Positions 29,098 to 38,400 of a DNA stretch of 64,000 bases are shown here, in pieces (within the stretch, counting starts at the first letter, position 1; the number at the start of each line of letters is the position of its first letter). The notes under the pieces are model-generated. The model was not told the origin of the DNA and did not search any database. It saw only the letters and a program-made list of their open reading frames with translations. The position numbers and the translations under genes were made by a program. The stretch covers positions 62,001 through 126,000 of the forward strand of contig SEEL01000005.1 of the NCBI GenBank assembly GCA_004144345.1. The letters are read 5' to 3'. This DNA is from Hyphomicrobiales bacterium (GTDB lineage Bacteria > Pseudomonadota > Alphaproteobacteria > Rhizobiales > Devosiaceae).

Positions 29098-30057
29098 CTA
29101 TTCTCCACCCAGCCGGACGCGCGGATCGATAATCGCGGTCAATATGTCGATCACCAGGCTCACGACGAGAACGAGCACGACAGTAAGCAGAGCGACAGTC
29201 ATCACGACGGGAAGATCTTTTGCACGTACGGCCATGACGAACCACTGGCCAATGCCGGGCCACTGGAACACCTGCTCGATGATGACCGAGCCACCGATGA
29301 GCATGGGCAGGCGGAAGCCGATAAGCACGATGACCGGGGTGAGGGCCACGCGGAAGCCGTGGAGCAGGTTCACTCGCCACTCGGGCAGGCCCTTGGAACG
29401 GGCGGTCTTGATGAACTCACGGCTGAGGGCATCAAGCATCGCCGAGCGGGCATAGCGCATTACACCGGCCGTCATCATGATCGACAGCACCAGCGCCGGC
29501 ATGAGCAGGTTTGGAATGTGATCCCAGTAACTCGTGTAGCTGGGAAGCAGTCGCCCGCCCACGGGCAACCATTGCAGGTTGAGCGCGAAGATAACGATGG
29601 CGACGAGGCCGAAGAAGAATTCGGGGATCGACACGCCGATCATGCCCGCGACAGTCAACGCGTTGTCGGTCGCGGTGCCGCGCTTGAGGGCGCTGATGGT
29701 GCCGAGGATGGCGCCGAAGATGCTCGAGAGCAGCAAGGCCACGGCCGAGAGCTCAAGCGTGGCGGGAAGCCTCTCGAGCAGGGTGCGCGTGATGGGTACG
29801 CCGCCGGTCAGCGTGCGCCCAAAATTGCCCTGCAGGACATTGCTGAGCCAGATCCAGTAGCGGACGATCATCGGAGCATCGAGGCCGAGAGCCCGCCGGA
29901 GTTCTTCGATGCGGTCCGGATCAACCGACTGCATCGGGTTGAGCATTCGAGTGACGGCGTCGCCTGGGGACAGGTCGAGGGCGAGGAAAATGAGGAAACT
30001 GATGCCGATCGCCATGGGTACGATGATCAGGAGACGTCGGATAATATAGGTCAGCAT
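29098..30057 (-). CDS. Oligopeptide-type ABC transporter permease (OppB/DppB-like)
   Basis: Start MLTYIIRRLLIIVPMAIGISFLIFLALDLSPGDA; GNFGRTLTGGVPITRTLLERLPATLEL; YARSAMLDALSREFIKTARSKGLPEW. Confidence 0.93.
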   Translation of the reverse strand: MLTYIIRRLLIIVPMAIGISFLIFLALDLSPGDAVTRMLNPMQSVDPDRIEELRRALGLDAPMIVRYWIWLSNVLQGNFGRTLTGGVPITRTLLERLPATLELSAVALLLSSIFGAILGTISALKRGTATDNALTVAGMIGVSIPEFFFGLVAIVIFALNLQWLPVGGRLLPSYTSYWDHIPNLLMPALVLSIMMTAGVMRYARSAMLDALSREFIKTARSKGLPEWRVNLLHGFRVALTPVIVLIGFRLPMLIGGSVIIEQVFQWPGIGQWFVMAVRAKDLPVVMTVALLTVVLVLVVSLVIDILTAIIDPRVRLGGE

Positions 30058-30131
30058 GCAGTTGTCCCGACACTCGGCGATGGGAGAAGGGCGCCGCAAC
30101 CGCGGCCGCGGCGCCCGAAGGAGAAAACTCC

Positions 30132-31754
30132 TTACTGGTCGTACATCTGGAACCAGAGCATGCGGGTGTAGGGGATATCGAGCGGCGTCATGCGCATGTG
30201 CGGCAGCGCCTTGATGGCCTCGATATCGCTGACCACCTTGGTCACCGCGAAGTCGATGCGGTTGGCGGCAGCGTTCTTGACCATGTTGACGTCGCCGTCG
30301 GCGCTCGCCCAGGCGATGATCTGGTCGATCTTCGGCTTGCCTTCATAATAGTCGTCGAACGGCACGAAGGAGGAGAAGTCACCGAACTTGGCTTCCTCGA
30401 CCTTGAACGGACCCGAGCCGACCGGCTTCTGCCAGAACTCGGACTGCTGGACGAGGGTCGGATCGACGTTCTCGAAGTACTTCTTGGGGAACGGACCCCA
30501 CTGGGTGAAGGCAATCAGGGTGTTCGCGTTCGGAGCCGTGAACTTGAGGGTGATCTTGTTGCCTTCCGAGCTGATGCCCGAGACGCTGGTTGCCGCACCC
30601 GAGACGTAATCGGCGGCGCCTTCCATGCCGTTGAGCACGCTGGCCACGATACCGTGCAGGTTCGGGGTCTTGAGCGCATACGCGAGAGAGAAGGTGACGT
30701 CGTCGACGGTGATCGGTTCGCCGTCGTGCCACTTCATGCCCTCACGCAGGGTGAAGGTGAGCGTCTTGCCGTCTTCGCTCATCTCGTAGGCCTCCGCGAT
30801 GTCACCGCTGGTGATGCCATCGAGGAAGGGCTTCGCTCCGAGCATATGCGCCCAGATGAACTTGTTGCCGGCCCACAGGCCCAGGTTCACCCACGGGTTC
30901 TCAAAATAGTCGAACGGTGCGCCGTTGGTGTAGAGGATGTGCTTGCCATTGGCGTCGGGCGTGACGGTCCAGGCATGGACGTCCCAGTCGTAGTTGAACT
31001 GGTCGTTGCCATAGGGCCCACCGTTGCGGTTGAGCCGGTCGCTCTCAACGGACATGAGCTGCTGGTAGTAGAGCGGCAGCGTCAGCATGTTGGCGTTGAT
31101 GTACTCGTCGATCTTCATCAACGTCGCCTTGGCGACTTCCGGATCGGTCGCCGTGTTCGACTCGAGGATCAGGGCGTCCAGTTCCGGCGAGCCGGGGAAG
31201 CCGTCGGCGCTCGCCTTGCCGGTTGCGTAGTCGTTGAAATACTCCTGCATGACCATGGCCGCGCGGGCGCCGTAGGCCATATCCCAGTTCACCACGGACT
31301 TGCCCTTGGGATCCGCGGGGATCGAATTGAGCGTCTTGGCGACGTCGCCCACGATCAGATTGTAGGTCATGTTGATGCCGACATCGCCGAGCTGGGCCTG
31401 GATCACGGACATCAGATCTGCGGTGATCTGGTCGTCGTAGTAGTAAACGAACTCAAGGCTGTCGCCGTTCTTCCAGCCGGCTTCCGCAAGCAGGGCCCGC
31501 GCCTTGTCCGGATCGTACTCATAGGCATTCAGGTTCGGACTTTTGAACGGTCCGTTGGGGAGCATGCCGATCGCGGGCACCGCATAGCCGCCGAAAACAG
31601 ATTCAACGATCAGGTTGCGGTCGATGGCGTGGGCAATGGCTTGGCGGACACGAATGTCCGAAAGCGGGTTGTTGTTGAGCGCCTGGGCTTGCGCCACTGT
31701 GCTGATGCCGGTCTGCAGAAGAAGTGCCACTGCAGCGGCCGTCAAAATCTTCAT
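30132..31754 (-). CDS. Family 5 extracellular solute-binding protein with circularly permuted motif order
   Basis: 540 aa with signal peptide MKILTAAAVALLLQTGISTVAQAQA. PLSDIRVRQAIAHAIDR (normally late-middle) comes first at about residue 30; AEAYEMSEDGKTLTFTLREGMKWHDGEPITVDDVTFSL (normally N-terminal) comes later; protein ends RMLWFQMYDQ. Confidence 0.85.
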   Translation of the reverse strand: MKILTAAAVALLLQTGISTVAQAQALNNNPLSDIRVRQAIAHAIDRNLIVESVFGGYAVPAIGMLPNGPFKSPNLNAYEYDPDKARALLAEAGWKNGDSLEFVYYYDDQITADLMSVIQAQLGDVGINMTYNLIVGDVAKTLNSIPADPKGKSVVNWDMAYGARAAMVMQEYFNDYATGKASADGFPGSPELDALILESNTATDPEVAKATLMKIDEYINANMLTLPLYYQQLMSVESDRLNRNGGPYGNDQFNYDWDVHAWTVTPDANGKHILYTNGAPFDYFENPWVNLGLWAGNKFIWAHMLGAKPFLDGITSGDIAEAYEMSEDGKTLTFTLREGMKWHDGEPITVDDVTFSLAYALKTPNLHGIVASVLNGMEGAADYVSGAATSVSGISSEGNKITLKFTAPNANTLIAFTQWGPFPKKYFENVDPTLVQQSEFWQKPVGSGPFKVEEAKFGDFSSFVPFDDYYEGKPKIDQIIAWASADGDVNMVKNAAANRIDFAVTKVVSDIEAIKALPHMRMTPLDIPYTRMLWFQMYDQ

Positions 31755-31896
31755 TCACGTCTCTCCTGGGTTTGCTACTGCCGATACGGACCTGAAGCCT
31801 TTTGTCTTGAATCCCCGTTGTGCTTTCAGTCCTCTCCACTGCGATGGTGTGTCCCCGAAGGATAGAACTCCCGCTATCCCTCGATGGCCAGCCATG

Positions 31897-32571
31897 TCAC
31901 AGAATTCCGTGTCGATCGAAGATGTCGACGAGACTATGTCCGGCGCGGATCTCGTCGCGCACGACGTTTTCCGCCGCGACCTTCTCCAGCGCCTTGCCCA
32001 GCGCTTCGTGCATGATCGTCTGCGGCACGATCACCGTGCCGTCGACGTCGCCGAAGACGAGGTCGCCGCTCTCGACGTGCACCCCGCACAGCTCGCCGGG
32101 CACATCGTAGAGCATCAGCTTGCCGCGGTACTTGGTGTCCATCGGATTGGTGCCACCGGAATAGACCGGGAACTTCATCTCGCGGATCCGGCTCGTGTCG
32201 CGCACGCTGCCATCGGTGAGGCAACCGGCGGCGCCCAGATAGCGCGAGCGCTCGGAGAGCAATTCACCCCAGGGCGAGGTGCGCAGGATGCCGTGGCAGC
32301 ACAGCACCACGACCTCGTCGCGCTTCAGGCTGTCGACTAGCGCGATCTCGTGCTCATAGACCTTGGTGTCTTCATCGTCGTGATAGAGCGGCATGTAGAT
32401 GCCGACGCGGGCGAGGCCGCAGAGCACGACGCTGGGATCGACGGCCTTGATGCCGGGCGCCAGCACCTGCTTGTGATAGCCGAAGCTGTCGAGCGAATCC
32501 GCAATGGCAGCGGAGTTGAGACGCGCGCGGCATTCCTGCACCAGAGCGGCGATGTCGACCTTAGCGTCCAA
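31897..32571 (-). CDS. RraA family protein (4-hydroxy-4-methyl-2-oxoglutarate aldolase-like)
   Basis: AAGCLTDGSVRDTSRIREMKFPVYSGGTNPMDTKYRGKLMLYDVPGELCGVHVESGDLVFGDVDGTVIVPQ. Confidence 0.9.
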   Translation of the reverse strand: MDAKVDIAALVQECRARLNSAAIADSLDSFGYHKQVLAPGIKAVDPSVVLCGLARVGIYMPLYHDDEDTKVYEHEIALVDSLKRDEVVVLCCHGILRTSPWGELLSERSRYLGAAGCLTDGSVRDTSRIREMKFPVYSGGTNPMDTKYRGKLMLYDVPGELCGVHVESGDLVFGDVDGTVIVPQTIMHEALGKALEKVAAENVVRDEIRAGHSLVDIFDRHGIL

Positions 32572-32599
32572 ATCCTCGTCCCTTTCAGTCAGCTATGTC

Positions 32600-32613
32600 G
32601 TTAACATGACAAC
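32600..32613. promoter_or_regulatory. Operator site C (GTTAACATGACAAC)
   Basis: 29 bp upstream of RraA start; reverse strand CGCTTGACA -35-like box at about 32622-32635. Confidence 0.7.
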
Positions 32614-32776
32614 ATTACTAGTGGGGGGTGTCAAGCGTGCAGTGTAAGGTAATTCCACAGGCTGAAAGCCCTGCAATGCAAGGACTTTTTGTCGTGCTGT
32701 GATGTGACGAACGCCGTTCTACCGGAAGCGGCTCGCGGCCGCTCCGGCAGGTCGGTTTAGCGATGCCTTCCTCGCG

Positions 32777-33565
32777 CTAGACGGCGAGGGTCTTCGGATC
32801 ATAATTGTCCGCGGAACCGGTCGGCTTCCAGCCGAGCAGCTCCTTGGCATGGCTCGTATCGCGCCAGCGGCGCGAGTTCTCCGATATCGCGTCGAAGATA
32901 TCGAAGCGAATACTGTCGGGTGCCCCAAGGCACTTGTCGACCATCTGCACCGCGTCCGCTTGGGCGAGGTAGCCAGGGAAGTGTCGCACCATTTCCGGCT
33001 TGTCGCTAGCGAGAACCGCGCCGAGGCGAATACACAATACCGACATGCCGTATTTGTCGGAGAACAGCCGCCCGGTGTTCTCGCCAAACAGCTTGCCGAC
33101 GCCATAGAAACTGTCGGGGCGCGGTGGGTCGAGATAGTTGAGCATCTTGGCGCCCGCCGGCAGGCGGTCATACTCATTGGCGGCGAGGGCGCCGTAGGGC
33201 GAGCCCTCGAACCACTCATAGCCGCACATCGTGCTGCCGGTGCTCATGAACACGACGCGTTTGACGCCGGCTTCCTGCGCGGCGCGATACATCGCGATCG
33301 TCCCGCCAATGGTGATGTCCATCACGCGGTCCCAATCGTCATAGTCCTGCGTTTCGGCCGCCAGATGCAGCACCATGTCCATGCCTTTGGCGGCACGGCG
33401 CAGCGCATCGATATCGGTGATGTCGGCTTGCGTGTGCGGGATGCCCGCCACGGGCCGGCGGCTGAAGCCGCTGAATTCGTATTTGTCGGAGAGGTCGCGG
33501 ATCACGAGCCCGCCGATCAGGCCGCTGGCTCCGGTGATCAACACCTTAGGTCTGGTTGCCGTCAC
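32777..33565 (-). CDS. NAD-dependent epimerase/dehydratase (uronate dehydrogenase-like)
   Basis: KVLITGASGLIGGLVIRDL; HLAAETQDYDDWDRVMDITIGGTIAMYRAAQEAGVKRVVFMSTGS; YGVGKLFGENTGRLFSDKYG. Confidence 0.9.
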   Translation of the reverse strand: MTATRPKVLITGASGLIGGLVIRDLSDKYEFSGFSRRPVAGIPHTQADITDIDALRRAAKGMDMVLHLAAETQDYDDWDRVMDITIGGTIAMYRAAQEAGVKRVVFMSTGSTMCGYEWFEGSPYGALAANEYDRLPAGAKMLNYLDPPRPDSFYGVGKLFGENTGRLFSDKYGMSVLCIRLGAVLASDKPEMVRHFPGYLAQADAVQMVDKCLGAPDSIRFDIFDAISENSRRWRDTSHAKELLGWKPTGSADNYDPKTLAV

Positions 33566-33600
33566 GTCGCTCCCCCGCTCATTGACAGATCAGATATACG

Positions 33601-33614
33601 ATTAACATAATAAC
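33601..33614. promoter_or_regulatory. Operator site D (ATTAACATAATAAC), divergent promoters
   Basis: Flanked on both sides by TTGACA: forward TTGACA-N18-CATAAT, reverse TTGACA-N17-TTATGT. Confidence 0.75.
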
Positions 33615-33678
33615 ATGCTTGAATATGTGTCAAGCGGGGATGTCCGGGCGTCCAATGCGCCATTGGGAGGGTATTCTA

Positions 33679-34761
33679 GTGAAGCGCCTGTCATCGTTCT
33701 CGCTGTTTGCCAATCCGGCGCCGCTGCTGGTCAGCCGCCAGGCATTGTTCCCGGGTGTGATCCGGCTCGCCGATGGCCGGTTGCTGGCCTTGTTCTCCAT
33801 CGGGCAGGCGTTCGATGCCGCCGACATGCGCAGTTTTGTCAGCACCAGCGAGGATGACGGTCATAGCTGGTCCGAGCCGCGACGGCTGAATAGCCGCGAG
33901 GCGGTGCCTGAGGAGCAGGAGAGCTTCAAGCCGATCCTTTTGCGCGACGGCCGGCTGCTCGCCACCGGCTATGTGTTCGAGCGGCCCGATCCGTTGCAGC
34001 CGATCGTCGATCCGGTGACCCTGGCGCTGCCCAGGCTCGTGCCCAAGATGGCCGTGTCGGGCGATGGCGGGGAGAGCTGGTCGGTGCCGCAGCCGATCCG
34101 GCTGGACGGCGAGCCACCGCTCGAGATGTCCGGTCCGGCAACGCAGTTGCCGAGCGGCCGCATCATCGCTGCCACATCGCCATTTCACCTGCAACCATCA
34201 GGACATAGCGGCTGGATCGTCGCCAGCGACGACGGCGGCCGCCGCTGGTTCAAGCTGTCCGAATTCTTCCGCGCCCCCGGCGAGGACATCCATGCCTGGG
34301 AATGCCGGCTGGTGGCATGGGGCGAGGGCAGGGTGGCCGTACTTTGGTGGGCCTACGATCACACCAGGGGTGTCAATCTCAACAACCACATCGCCTTCTC
34401 CGCCGATGGCGGCGAGACTTTTGGCCCGGCGATCGACACCGGCGTGCCCGGCCAGTCATCCAGCCTTATCCATCTCGAGGGCGAGACACTGCTGACGATC
34501 CACGCCCAGCGCGACAAGGATGCCGGGCTTTTCGTCCGGCGCGTCGATGTGACAGGCGATCGGTTCGACATCCGCGACGAACTCGAACTGTTCGCCGATG
34601 GCGCGATGGGCAGTACGACCGCCGACATGAAGCAGCAGTTCGGCGATCTGAAATTCGGCCAGCCGTCCCTGCTCCGTCTCAACGAAACCGAGCTGCTCGC
34701 CTATTGCTGGGCCGTCGAAGCCCACCAATACATCATCAAGGCGTTCCGGCTGTCGCTCTAG
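33679..34761 (+). CDS. BNR/Asp-box sialidase-like protein, no signal peptide
   Basis: GTG start (VKRLSSFSLFANPAPLLVSR) preceded by GGGAGGG; ORF track starts at 33619; Asp boxes SEDDGHSWSEP, SGDGGESWSVP, SDDGGRRWFK, SADGGETFG. Confidence 0.85.
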   Translation: MKRLSSFSLFANPAPLLVSRQALFPGVIRLADGRLLALFSIGQAFDAADMRSFVSTSEDDGHSWSEPRRLNSREAVPEEQESFKPILLRDGRLLATGYVFERPDPLQPIVDPVTLALPRLVPKMAVSGDGGESWSVPQPIRLDGEPPLEMSGPATQLPSGRIIAATSPFHLQPSGHSGWIVASDDGGRRWFKLSEFFRAPGEDIHAWECRLVAWGEGRVAVLWWAYDHTRGVNLNNHIAFSADGGETFGPAIDTGVPGQSSSLIHLEGETLLTIHAQRDKDAGLFVRRVDVTGDRFDIRDELELFADGAMGSTTADMKQQFGDLKFGQPSLLRLNETELLAYCWAVEAHQYIIKAFRLSL

Positions 34762-35540
34762 CCGAGCGTTTCTGGATCGAACGCGTCCGAGGAATCGAGC
34801 GGCTCCCAGCCCAGCAGTTTGCGCGAATGGTCGATGTCGCGCCAGCGCCGGGCATTGTCCGATACGGCATGGAAGATGTCGTAGCGGAGGCTTTCCGGCG
34901 CGCTCAGCGTCTTGTCGATGATCGAGACGAGATCGCGGTGCGATAGATAGCCCGGCAGCTCGCGTGCAATCGTCGGCCTGTCGTCGGGCAGCACGGCGCC
35001 GACGCGGATCACCAGCACCGACATGCCGTATCTGTCGGCGAACAGCCGCCCCGTATGCTCGCCGAACAGTTTGCCAACACTGTAGAAATCGGCCGGCCGG
35101 GCCGGGTCGGTGTGCAGCACCATATGCGCATCGTCAGGCATACGCTGCAGCTTGTTGTCTGCCAGTTGCGCATAGACCGAGGCCGGATCGAACTGATAGC
35201 CGAGCATGGTGCTACCAGCACTGGCGAAGACGACGCGCTTGACGCCCGCCTCCTGCGCCGCGCGGAACACATTGAGCGTGCCACCCATTGTCGTGTCGAC
35301 GACCTTGTCCCAATCATCATAGTCCTGCGTCTCGGCAGCCAGATGCAGGACCATGTCCATGCCGGTGCAGGCAGCGCGAACGGCCACGGCGTCGGTCACG
35401 CTGGCTTGGGTGTAGGGGATGCCGTCGAGGGGGCGCCGGCTCAGGCCGCTGAAGTCGTAGCGATCGCCGAGGCGGTTGATCACGAGCTGCCCGATCAGGC
35501 CGCTCGCGCCGGTGACAAGAACCTTCGGCTTCACTGTCAT
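34758..35540 (-). CDS. NAD-dependent epimerase/dehydratase, paralog of 32777..33565
   Basis: KVLVTGASGLIGQLVINRL; HLAAETQDYDDWDKVVDTTMGGTLNVFRAAQEAGVKRVVFASAGS; YSVGKLFGEHTGRLFADRYG. Confidence 0.9.
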   Translation of the reverse strand: MTVKPKVLVTGASGLIGQLVINRLGDRYDFSGLSRRPLDGIPYTQASVTDAVAVRAACTGMDMVLHLAAETQDYDDWDKVVDTTMGGTLNVFRAAQEAGVKRVVFASAGSTMLGYQFDPASVYAQLADNKLQRMPDDAHMVLHTDPARPADFYSVGKLFGEHTGRLFADRYGMSVLVIRVGAVLPDDRPTIARELPGYLSHRDLVSIIDKTLSAPESLRYDIFHAVSDNARRWRDIDHSRKLLGWEPLDSSDAFDPETLG

Positions 35541-35578
35541 TTTGGCGTAGCCTTGCGATTGACAGGCTTAGATATGCC

Positions 35579-35592
35579 GTTAACATAACAAC
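35579..35592. promoter_or_regulatory. Operator site E (GTTAACATAACAAC), divergent promoters
   Basis: Forward TTGACA upstream, reverse TTGACT-N18-TTATGT; extended similarity to site C. Confidence 0.75.
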
Positions 35593-35652
35593 ATAGTCAC
35601 TTGCGGAGTCAATCGGCGTTCCAGTCGGTATCCGCGGACGAGGGGCGGGTCG

Positions 35653-36654
35653 TTGAAGCGGGTTCTCATCGTCGGCAGCGGGGGCATCGGCCGCCGCCAT
35701 CTCAAGGGCTACAGCCTTACCGGCCGGGCGGAACTGGCCATCGTCGAGCCCGATGCAGGACGGCGCAAGGAAGCCGCCGATCTGTTTGGCATCACCGAAG
35801 CCTATACCGATATCGCCGAAGCGGATCTGTCGAGTTTCGATCTCGCGGTGATCTGCGCTCCGGCCAATTATCATGTGCAGCTAATGCGCAAATGCGCCGC
35901 CGCGCGGCTCGCCTTCATGGTGGAGAAGCCGCTCAGCGTCACCATGGACGAAGTCGATCTGGCGCTCATGGAAGTGCAGGCGGCGGGCGTCGAGGCGCGC
36001 GTCGGCTATGTGCGGCGCGTCGCCGAGGAAGTCGTGGCGCTGCGGGAGAAAATCGTCGGCGGCAAGATCGGGCGGTTGCGGCTCGCCTATCTCAATTCCT
36101 CGCAGGAATTCCCGAAATACCGGCCGGACTTCCAGCGCACCTATTATGCCCGGCCCGAAATGGGTGGCGGCGCCATCCTCGATGCGGCGAGCCATCTGTT
36201 CGACATGCTGATCTGGATCATGGGCAAGCCGACCGACGTATCGTGCATGTTCGACCGGCTGGTGCTCGAGGGCACCAAGGTCGAGGATACCTGCCTCGTC
36301 AATATCCGCTTCGACAGCGGCGCGATGGCCAACGTAACCATCAATCAGTTCCAGAAACCCAACATCTCGACCTTCGAGTTCATCGGCGATGCCGGCAATC
36401 TGATGATCGAGCACTCGACGCTGAAATTCGCCGATGACGACAGCGGCCAGTGGAAGGAACAGCGCAACTACATGGACGGTCTTGTGCCGACCGAGGCGCA
36501 CCAGGCCCGCTTCAAGCTGCAGGCCGACGCCATGCTCGATGCGATCGAGGGCAAGCCGTGCTGGCTGGCCACGCTCGACGAGGCGCGCGACAATCTCCGC
36601 GTCGCGTTAGCCGCCAAGCAGTCGTGGACAGAAAAGCGGATCATCTCGCTATGA
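35653..36654 (+). CDS. Gfo/Idh/MocA family oxidoreductase
   Basis: TTG start; KRVLIVGSGGIGRRHLKGY; FDLAVICAPANYHVQLMRKCAAARLAFMVEKPLS. Confidence 0.92.
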   Translation: MKRVLIVGSGGIGRRHLKGYSLTGRAELAIVEPDAGRRKEAADLFGITEAYTDIAEADLSSFDLAVICAPANYHVQLMRKCAAARLAFMVEKPLSVTMDEVDLALMEVQAAGVEARVGYVRRVAEEVVALREKIVGGKIGRLRLAYLNSSQEFPKYRPDFQRTYYARPEMGGGAILDAASHLFDMLIWIMGKPTDVSCMFDRLVLEGTKVEDTCLVNIRFDSGAMANVTINQFQKPNISTFEFIGDAGNLMIEHSTLKFADDDSGQWKEQRNYMDGLVPTEAHQARFKLQADAMLDAIEGKPCWLATLDEARDNLRVALAAKQSWTEKRIISL

Positions 36655-37424
36655 GCGATTTCGCCGGCCGCACCATCCTCGTCGCTGGCGGCGCCGGCTA
36701 TCTCGCGCTGCCGGCCGTCGAACTGATGGCGGGGCAGGGCGCCAACATCGTGCTTGCCGACATCAATGCCGAGCGGCTCGCCGCCGCCGCAGCATCGGCG
36801 AAGGCAGCGGGCGCGCCGGCCGTGCTCGCCCTGCCGCTCGACTTCGGCGACGAAGTCTCGATCCTCGATTGCGTTCGTACCGCGGCCGATCGCTTCGGCA
36901 CGCTGTGGGGCGTCGTCAACGCCACTTTCGGTTCCACTGGCAAACGCTTCGACGATCTGACCGTCGAGGATTTCGACCGCGCCAACCGGCTCAACCTCAC
37001 CGGCACGTTCGTTCTGGCCCGCGAGGCGGCGCGACACATGCCGGATGGCGGCAGCATGGTGATGTACGCCTCGATGTATGGCGTCGTCGCGCCAAACCCC
37101 GCCAACTATCCGCCGCCGATGGCGCCCAACCCGATCGAGTATGGAGCAGGCAAAGCCGGCATCATCCAGATGGTGCGCTATATGGCCGGCCATTTCGGGC
37201 CGCAGAACATCCGCGTCAACGCCGTCGCCCCTGGACCGTTTCCGCATCAGGCGACGCAGGACGGCTCCAGCGAGTTCATGACCAATCTGGCGCGCTCGAC
37301 CATGCTCGGCCGTATCGGCCGCCGCGACGAACTGGCGGGGCCGACGGCGTTCCTGCTGAGCGATGCCTCCAGCTACGTCACCGGCCAGTGCCTCAACATC
37401 GATGGCGGCTGGACCGCCTGGTAA
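36651..37424 (+). CDS. SDR family oxidoreductase
   Basis: Start MSDFAGRTILVAGGAGYLALPAVELM; GAGKAGIIQMVRYMAGHFGPQNIRVNAVAPGPFP; NIDGGWTAW. Confidence 0.92.
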   Translation: MSDFAGRTILVAGGAGYLALPAVELMAGQGANIVLADINAERLAAAAASAKAAGAPAVLALPLDFGDEVSILDCVRTAADRFGTLWGVVNATFGSTGKRFDDLTVEDFDRANRLNLTGTFVLAREAARHMPDGGSMVMYASMYGVVAPNPANYPPPMAPNPIEYGAGKAGIIQMVRYMAGHFGPQNIRVNAVAPGPFPHQATQDGSSEFMTNLARSTMLGRIGRRDELAGPTAFLLSDASSYVTGQCLNIDGGWTAW

Positions 37425-37428
37425 GGAT

Positions 37429-38400
37429 ATGTCGATGAGCGTTCTCCCATTGGGCAACAAGGAACTGCGGCTGGCCATGCTGGGCATGGTCGAGGGCAAC
37501 GGCCATCCCTATTCGTGGAGCATCATCTTCAATGGCGGCTATGACCGCGCCGCGCTCGACAAATGCCCTTACCCCGGCATTCGGGACTACATCGTCAAGC
37601 AGCCCGCCGGCACGCTCGGCATCGCTGGCGCCAAGGTCACGCATGTGTGGACCGACAATCCGGCTGACGCCGAGGATGTCGCCCGCGTCGCCCTCGTGCC
37701 CAATGTCGCGAGGCGCGCCGAGGATGTGATCGGCCATGTCGATGCCGTGCTCGTCGCCACCGACAAGGGCTTTGAGCACGTCGAGCGGGCCCGGCCTTTC
37801 ATTGAGGCGGGCATCCCCGTCTTCGTCGACAAGCCGCTCTGCGACAACCGCGCCGACCTCGCGACGTTCGATCGCTGGGTCAGCGAGGGCAAGCCGATCC
37901 TCTCCTCATCGGCCATGCGCTACGCCAAGGAATACGTACCCTATCACCGCGCTACCCATGCGCTCGGCCAGTTGCGCCATATCGGCGTGACCATGGCCAA
38001 GTCGTGGGAGGCCTACGGCATCCACGCGCTCGAGTCGGTCTATCCGATCACTGGTCCTGGCTTCGTCTCGGTGCAGAACCTTGGCGACGATACCAACAAC
38101 ATCCTCCACCTTCGCCACCGCGACAATGTCGATCTGCTGATCCAGGTGACCAAGGACATGCTGGGCGGCTTCGGCATGGTGACGCTGGCCGGCACCTCCG
38201 GCAATCTGCAGTTGCGTTTCGCCGACACCTACCACGCATTCAGGACGCAGCTCCTCGGCTTCGTCAGCTATCTGCGAACCGGCGAGCCCCCCGTGCCCTG
38301 GGCCGAAACGCGCGAACTGATGCAACTCGTCATCGCCGGCATCGAAAGCCGCGAGCAGGGCGGACGCAAAATCTATATGAGCGAACTGGAGACGGTCTGA
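37429..38400 (+). CDS. Gfo/Idh/MocA-like oxidoreductase (divergent)
   Basis: GMVEGNGHPYSWSIIFNGGYDR; HVDAVLVATDKGFEHVERARPFIEAGIPVFVDKPLCDN. Confidence 0.82.
   Translation: MSMSVLPLGNKELRLAMLGMVEGNGHPYSWSIIFNGGYDRAALDKCPYPGIRDYIVKQPAGTLGIAGAKVTHVWTDNPADAEDVARVALVPNVARRAEDVIGHVDAVLVATDKGFEHVERARPFIEAGIPVFVDKPLCDNRADLATFDRWVSEGKPILSSSAMRYAKEYVPYHRATHALGQLRHIGVTMAKSWEAYGIHALESVYPITGPGFVSVQNLGDDTNNILHLRHRDNVDLLIQVTKDMLGGFGMVTLAGTSGNLQLRFADTYHAFRTQLLGFVSYLRTGEPPVPWAETRELMQLVIAGIESREQGGRKIYMSELETV

Noticed and set aside
30132-31754. SBP considered as truncated/pseudogenised or assembled from two fragments
   Set aside because: Single uninterrupted 540-codon frame with signal peptide and RBS (GGAGAG), all canonical family blocks present once each but in rotated order; permutation is the more parsimonious reading.
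30198-31865. 555-aa plus-strand ORF
   Set aside because: Antisense to the solute-binding protein gene; no domain signal.
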